DNA from: Prolixibacteraceae bacterium UBA6029
GTDB lineage: Bacteria; Bacteroidota; Bacteroidia; Bacteroidales; Prolixibacteraceae
Assembly (NCBI GenBank): GCA_002429385.1
Contig: DIZL01000031.1
Span: 8,818-72,817 of the forward strand
DNA length: 64,000 nucleotides
Direction: 5' to 3'
In this document: positions 60,763-64,000 of the stretch, piece by piece
Numbering within the stretch: position 1 is the stretch's first letter
How the letters are laid out: every line of letters starts with the position of its first letter
Position numbers and translations under genes: made by a program
Notes under the pieces: generated by a model
The model's input: the letters and a program-made list of their open reading frames with translations, nothing else
Told to the model about the DNA's origin: nothing
The model's database searches: none

Positions 60763-61344
60763 TCAGGTATTTATTTTTGATACTTTCCCATTGTCCAGAA
60801 GGTATTTTTCCTGACTTTCAGGACAAACAGCCAGACCTTCCGTATTGAATTTCAGTTTGTGGCCCATTTCGCTCATCCATCCTGTTTGACGGGCAGGGTT
60901 TCCCATCACGAGTGCATAATCAGCGATATCTTTGGTGACGACAGCACCTGCACCGATAAAGGCAAACCTTCCGATGGTGATGCCGCAGACGATGGTCGCG
61001 TTTGCCCCTATGGTCGCGCCTTGCCTGACCAATGTTTGCTTATATTCATTCTTACGAATTACTGCGCTCCGGGGATTGATGACGTTTGTGAAAACAGCGG
61101 ATGGCCCCAGAAAGACATCGTCTTCACAAATAACACCTGTGTAAACCGACACGTTGTTCTGAATCTTTACCCTGTTACCAAGGATGACTTCAGGAGAAAT
61201 GACCACATTCTGACCGATTGAACATTGTTCGCCAATGCTGCACCCAGACATGATATGTGAGAAGTGCCAGATTTTGGTGCCGGTTCCAATCCGACAATCC
61301 GGATCAATAATTGCTGATTCGTGGGCAAAATATGTTGTTTCCAT
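60763..61344 (-). CDS. Hexapeptide-repeat N-acetyltransferase (WbpD/WlbB-like)
   Basis: A 193-residue left-handed beta-helix acyltransferase. Hexapeptide repeats cover about residues 8-140 (IDPDCRIGTGTKIWHFSHIMSGCSIGEQCSIGQNVVIS..., here as landmarks IGTGTKIWHFSHI and CSIGQNVVIS), ending with the ADYALVMGNPARQTGWMSEMG segment typical of the family. It would acetylate the 3-amino group made by the aminotransferase. Its ATG shares one base with the aminotransferase stop codon (TAATG), so the two are translationally coupled. Confidence 0.92.
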   Translation of the reverse strand: METTYFAHESAIIDPDCRIGTGTKIWHFSHIMSGCSIGEQCSIGQNVVISPEVILGNRVKIQNNVSVYTGVICEDDVFLGPSAVFTNVINPRSAVIRKNEYKQTLVRQGATIGANATIVCGITIGRFAFIGAGAVVTKDIADYALVMGNPARQTGWMSEMGHKLKFNTEGLAVCPESQEKYLLDNGKVSKINT

Positions 61345-62465
61345 TAGTTGAAAAATTCAAGAATAGCTGCCACGATGAAGTTTAACTGATCGTTGCTTAA
61401 TTCGGTATGCATTGGCAAAGATAATACTTGTTGCGAAAGTTCCTCTGCAATGGGAAAATCGCCAGGCTTATAACCTAAAAACTGATAAGCTTCCTGAAGA
61501 TGCAGTGGAATGGGGTAGTAAACCATGCTTGGAATGCCTTTTTCTTTCAGATATTTCTGAAGTTCATCACGCCTGCCGGGAACTTTCAGTGTATATTGAT
61601 GAAAGGTGTGCGAACTATAGGTAGCCCTTACCGGTATGGATAATCCCTGAATTCCGGATAACTCATGATCGTAAAATGCAGCAGCATTCTGCCTTGCCAA
61701 TATATACTGGTCGAGGTATTTCAGCTTTACATCCAGGATTGCTGCCTGAATGGCGTCTAATCTTGAGTTCATACCAATTCGGTGATAGTGGTATCGTATG
61801 CCCATACCATGGTTGGCAATAGAGCGCATCGAATTCCCCAGTTCATCGTTACTGGTATAGATCGCACCACCATCACCAAATGCACCCAGGTTTTTGGTGG
61901 GAAAGAATGAATTACAGGCTATATCACCAATAGTTCCTGCTTTAACAGTTTCGCCATTTGTGAAATGGTACTCGGTTCCCAGAGCCTGACAGGCATCTTC
62001 GATAAGAACTAAATTGTGCGTTTTGGCAATATTCATTAACGATTCCAAATCTGAACATTGCCCGTAAAGATGAACAGGAACAATAGCCTTTGTTTTTTCT
62101 GTGACACAATTCATTACCGATTCAGGACTGATATTGAATGTATCAGGATCTACATCTGCCAGTATAGGTTTCAATTTCATAAGGACCAGTACTTCAAGGG
62201 TTGAAACGAAGGTGAATGGGGTAGTGATTACTTCATCGCCTTCATTTAGGTTCAATGCCATCAGTGCAATTTGCAGTGCATCAGTACCATTTCCACAGGC
62301 GATTACATGACCCGTATGCAGATATTTTCGAAGGTTCTCTTCAAACTCTGTTACTTTTCCCCCTTTGACAAATATTGAGGAACGAATCACATTCGTGATT
62401 TGGGTATCAATTTCGATTTTAATTTTATCATACTGCGAAAGCAAATCAACCATTTGAATGTTCAT
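61344..62465 (-). CDS. DegT/DnrJ-type sugar aminotransferase (WbpE/WlbC-like)
   Basis: A 373-residue PLP-dependent aminotransferase. Landmarks: the family start MVDLLSQYDKIKIEID, HVIACGNGTDALQIALMAL, VPVHLYGQCSDLESL, LIEDACQALGTEY, and FFPTKNLGAFGDGGAIYTS with the PLP-binding Lys. It aminates C3 of the keto-sugar nucleotide formed by the WbpB-like dehydrogenase. It opens the operon aminotransferase-acetyltransferase-dehydrogenase-nusG-cysQ. The upstream gap (62466-62786) has only a weak -7-like TATTTTCG on the minus strand near 62560. Confidence 0.92.
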   Translation of the reverse strand: MNIQMVDLLSQYDKIKIEIDTQITNVIRSSIFVKGGKVTEFEENLRKYLHTGHVIACGNGTDALQIALMALNLNEGDEVITTPFTFVSTLEVLVLMKLKPILADVDPDTFNISPESVMNCVTEKTKAIVPVHLYGQCSDLESLMNIAKTHNLVLIEDACQALGTEYHFTNGETVKAGTIGDIACNSFFPTKNLGAFGDGGAIYTSNDELGNSMRSIANHGMGIRYHYHRIGMNSRLDAIQAAILDVKLKYLDQYILARQNAAAFYDHELSGIQGLSIPVRATYSSHTFHQYTLKVPGRRDELQKYLKEKGIPSMVYYPIPLHLQEAYQFLGYKPGDFPIAEELSQQVLSLPMHTELSNDQLNFIVAAILEFFN

Positions 62466-62744
62466 AGTCCATGTTTTACCGTAAAAAACGGAGTTTATTC
62501 CCGATTCGTATTTAATGAAACTAAAAGTTATATAATTTTAGTTGAGCCTACGGACAGCGAAAATAGGAATTTGTTTATTCAGGATACCTCTATTGCAGAC
62601 AGAATATTCGGTTGCTACATGAGATTTAAACAATGACAGGTATTAATCTCCGGGAAATGGTAGTTTTTAGGATTGATTAACAGGTTGTTGTAAATAAAGT
62701 GTGAGTTTATTCAATAATTTGTTGATAATTTACTTTGAAAAGCC

Positions 62745-62752
62745 TATTTTTG
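62745..62752 (+). promoter_or_regulatory. -7 box (TATTTTTG) for tRNA-Lys
   Basis: TATTTTTG matches TAnnTTTG and ends 34 bases before the mature tRNA start. GTTG 20 bp upstream (62721-62724) is an acceptable -33 element. Confidence 0.55.
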
Positions 62753-62786
62753 CAACCGCTTTTGAAAAACAAAAGCAAATGAGGAT

Positions 62787-62859
62787 GACTCAGTAGCTCA
62801 GTTGGTAGAGCACATCCCTTTTAAGGATGGGGTCCTGGGTTCGAATCCCAGCTGGGTCA
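62787..62859 (+). tRNA. tRNA-Lys (anticodon TTT)
   Basis: A full cloverleaf is visible: acceptor stem GACTCAG/CTGGGTC with one G-T pair, D arm GCTC...GAGC, anticodon arm CATCC-CTTTTAA-GGATG with anticodon TTT, variable loop GGGTC, and T arm CTGGG-TTCGAAT-CCCAG. The 3' CCA is not encoded (the next bases are CAG). A terminator follows 14 bases later. The two genes downstream are of unknown origin, and tRNA-Lys is a common integration target. Confidence 0.97.
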
Positions 62860-62873
62860 CAGATAGGAAAAAT

Positions 62874-62908
62874 AAAAGCCTTGCAATCAGTAGATTGCAA
62901 GGCTTTTT
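62874..62908 (+). terminator. Terminator after tRNA-Lys
   Basis: AAAAGCCTTGCAATC (62874-62888) pairs perfectly with GATTGCAAGGCTTTT (62893-62907) around a 4-nt loop and is followed by T. Beyond it, TTTCTAACCACAT occurs twice in tandem (62918-62942), and an 11-bp stem ATTATTCAAAA/TTTTGAATAAT lies at 62957-62993. Confidence 0.85.
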
Positions 62909-63043
62909 AATTTATTTCTAACCACATTTCTAACCACATTGTTTTATTTTCATAATATTATTCAAAAACGGACCACCCTTGATTTTGAATAATGAGTCAA
63001 AAATGGGTCAAAATTTTTACAAATAGGATTTTACAAATACAAT

Positions 63044-63433
63044 TTATTTAGAAAGCAGCCTAAAGCTGCCACCTCCTTTCTTGAAGTTTGGGATAATGGC
63101 ATTGAAAAACGACAATAGAAAATTGACTATCGAATTATCCTTTTCCGTTGGGGTTAATCTTGCTACCACATCAACAAACCCAAGTAAACCCATCAGCAAA
63201 GCGCCCCAATTATCTGAAAAGAAATTACCTGTAGATTCTTGCATGACATTGGTTTTCTCCGCTGTAGCTGGAACACCTCCTTCCTCCTGGGCCAATGCCG
63301 CAGGTGCAATTTGATGGTTATCTACTACAAAAGAAGTTTGATCGGGTAGGATAGAAGCCTTTGTCTGATTGCCATAAGGCAAGGTAACAAGCAAGCCGAT
63401 CATCAGGATCATTACTGAAAAAAGTGTTTTCAT
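63044..63433 (-). CDS. Small exported protein with a membrane helix, possibly phage-type
   Basis: A 129-residue protein with a signal peptide (about 1-26, ending TKAS), a linker rich in Ala, Glu and Thr, then a hydrophobic helix (NWGALLMGLLGFVDVVARL), the segment TPTEKDNSIVNFLLSFFNAIIPNF and a Lys/Gly-rich tail FKKGGGSFRLLSK. I recall similar ARLTPTEKDNSI segments in small membrane proteins of Bacteroidota phages or mobile elements, but cannot confirm this without a search. It lies downstream of tRNA-Lys in convergent orientation. Confidence 0.6.
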   Translation of the reverse strand: MKTLFSVMILMIGLLVTLPYGNQTKASILPDQTSFVVDNHQIAPAALAQEEGGVPATAEKTNVMQESTGNFFSDNWGALLMGLLGFVDVVARLTPTEKDNSIVNFLLSFFNAIIPNFKKGGGSFRLLSK

Positions 63434-63561
63434 TGTGCTGTTTTGTATGAGTTAAAAAATGAATATGAATCAAAATTGAGCAAATGAGCTTAACAGGGAA
63501 AGGACAATATCAATAAGAAGAGCAGCGACTAAAAAAAGGGAATTTTACATTCCCCCTTTTT

Positions 63562-63969
63562 TTACGATGCTATTGATACCGATAAATGTTCCCCTTTTGA
63601 AACATCAACTGATTTGAAGTAAGCATTCTTGATTTGATCGGTTAACTGATCAGATTCAAGATCTGCTGATTCAATTACCCGGAACCAACTCCAAAACAGA
63701 TCAAAGACCACCGTTTCTGATTCGATTTCTGAATCTTCCAAAGAATCAACATATTCACGGTCATACCACAGAACAATCTCCTGATAATCACCAAAGTCGT
63801 GATTAAATGTTTTTACTGAGTAGTAGACAATCGTTTTAAATTTCTGTGGAATGGGAAAATTGTTGTGGAAATAATCTAAAAGTACCCGCATTTCAATTTT
63901 CTGTTTTTTATAAAATGCTGAATCGCCCAATTGGGCAAAGCCGTTTGAGCCTAAGACTAAATAATCCAT
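63562..63969 (-). CDS. Unrecognised 135-residue cytoplasmic protein
   Basis: No signal or membrane segment. It starts MDYLVLGSNGFAQLGDSAFYKKQKIEMRV and continues with aromatic-rich strands and helices (YYSVKTFNHDFGDYQEIVLWYDREY, VFDLFWSWFRVIES; landmarks only), then a Ser/Asp/Glu-rich acidic stretch (DSLEDSEIESETV). I do not recognise a family. It lies 128 bases upstream of the previous gene in the same direction and the window ends 31 bases beyond its start, so whether it is part of a larger element cannot be seen. Confidence 0.6.
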   Translation of the reverse strand: MDYLVLGSNGFAQLGDSAFYKKQKIEMRVLLDYFHNNFPIPQKFKTIVYYSVKTFNHDFGDYQEIVLWYDREYVDSLEDSEIESETVVFDLFWSWFRVIESADLESDQLTDQIKNAYFKSVDVSKGEHLSVSIAS

Positions 63970-64000
63970 GATAAATTGATTTAAGTTGATTACTCATTTA

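Noticed and set aside
62918..62942. Tandem TTTCTAACCACAT as the C-terminal end of an integrase gene on the minus strand
   Set aside because: The minus-strand frame gives a short NVVRNVVRN peptide with no integrase motifs upstream; kept only as a repeat.

Overview
The window is a chromosomal stretch of a member of the Bacteroidota, most likely the Bacteroidales/Marinilabiliales side of the phylum. The signs are a type IX secretion sorting domain on a secreted glycosidase, several Bacteroidales-type -7 boxes (TAnnTTTG) upstream of genes, an UpxY-like NusG paralogue, DUF5916 and DUF6807 proteins, a CysD/CysN sulfate-activation pair and weak use of Shine-Dalgarno sequences. No rRNA or CRISPR array was seen. 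One tRNA gene, tRNA-Lys(TTT), lies near the right end. The left edge cuts a xerD gene.

Layout. 1-10 kb: core genes (xerD, pckA, an SDR epimerase, a class A PBP, a ClC channel with CBS domains, glyA). 10-11.3 kb: a lipoprotein rubrerythrin with a DUF2231 membrane protein. 12-21.4 kb: a T9SS-exported glucoamylase-like glycosidase, then an OmpR/histidine kinase pair followed directly by a TolC/HlyD-lipoprotein/RND efflux operon. 21.5-26 kb: a PepSY-like secreted protein and the convergent glpK-glpD-glpF operon. 26.7-30.9 kb: a biotin-dependent acyl-CoA carboxylase operon (biotin carboxylase, BCCP, carboxyltransferase, small membrane protein). 31-46 kb: a DUF5916 outer membrane protein, a MATE pump, a WecA-like transferase, tex, a PspC pair, mutS2, a one-domain helicase-like protein, a BrnT/BrnA-type toxin-antitoxin pair and a metallophosphoesterase. 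46-53.4 kb: a cluster of Gfo/Idh oxidoreductases, SSS transporter, DUF1080 protein, Tat-exported TIM-barrel protein and DUF6807 protein that looks like a keto-sugar glycoside pathway. 53.6-62.5 kb: thioredoxin, Bcp peroxiredoxin, cysD-cysN (with a degenerate APS-kinase-like tail), cysQ, a NusG paralogue and a three-gene set for a diacetamido-uronic acid nucleotide sugar. 62.7-64 kb: tRNA-Lys and two unrecognised genes that may mark the edge of an element.

The most unusual content is non-coding. Two 374/375-bp elements (7790-8163 and 57982-58356) have perfect terminal inverted repeats, 10-bp target duplications and a nested set of palindromes that is itself symmetrical about one centre. A second element of 615 bp with 16-bp terminal inverted repeats (11329-11943) has a truncated inverted copy at 26097-26657. 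A further class of intergenic hairpins is built from short, imperfectly repeated words with complementary arms; two of them share an identical core and flank mutS2. A 935-bp gene-free stretch upstream of tex holds a 147-nt extended hairpin with an uninterrupted 22-bp apical helix. A 26-bp perfect palindrome lies upstream of the biotin carboxylase gene. All functions are read from sequence motifs and context; no database search was run.
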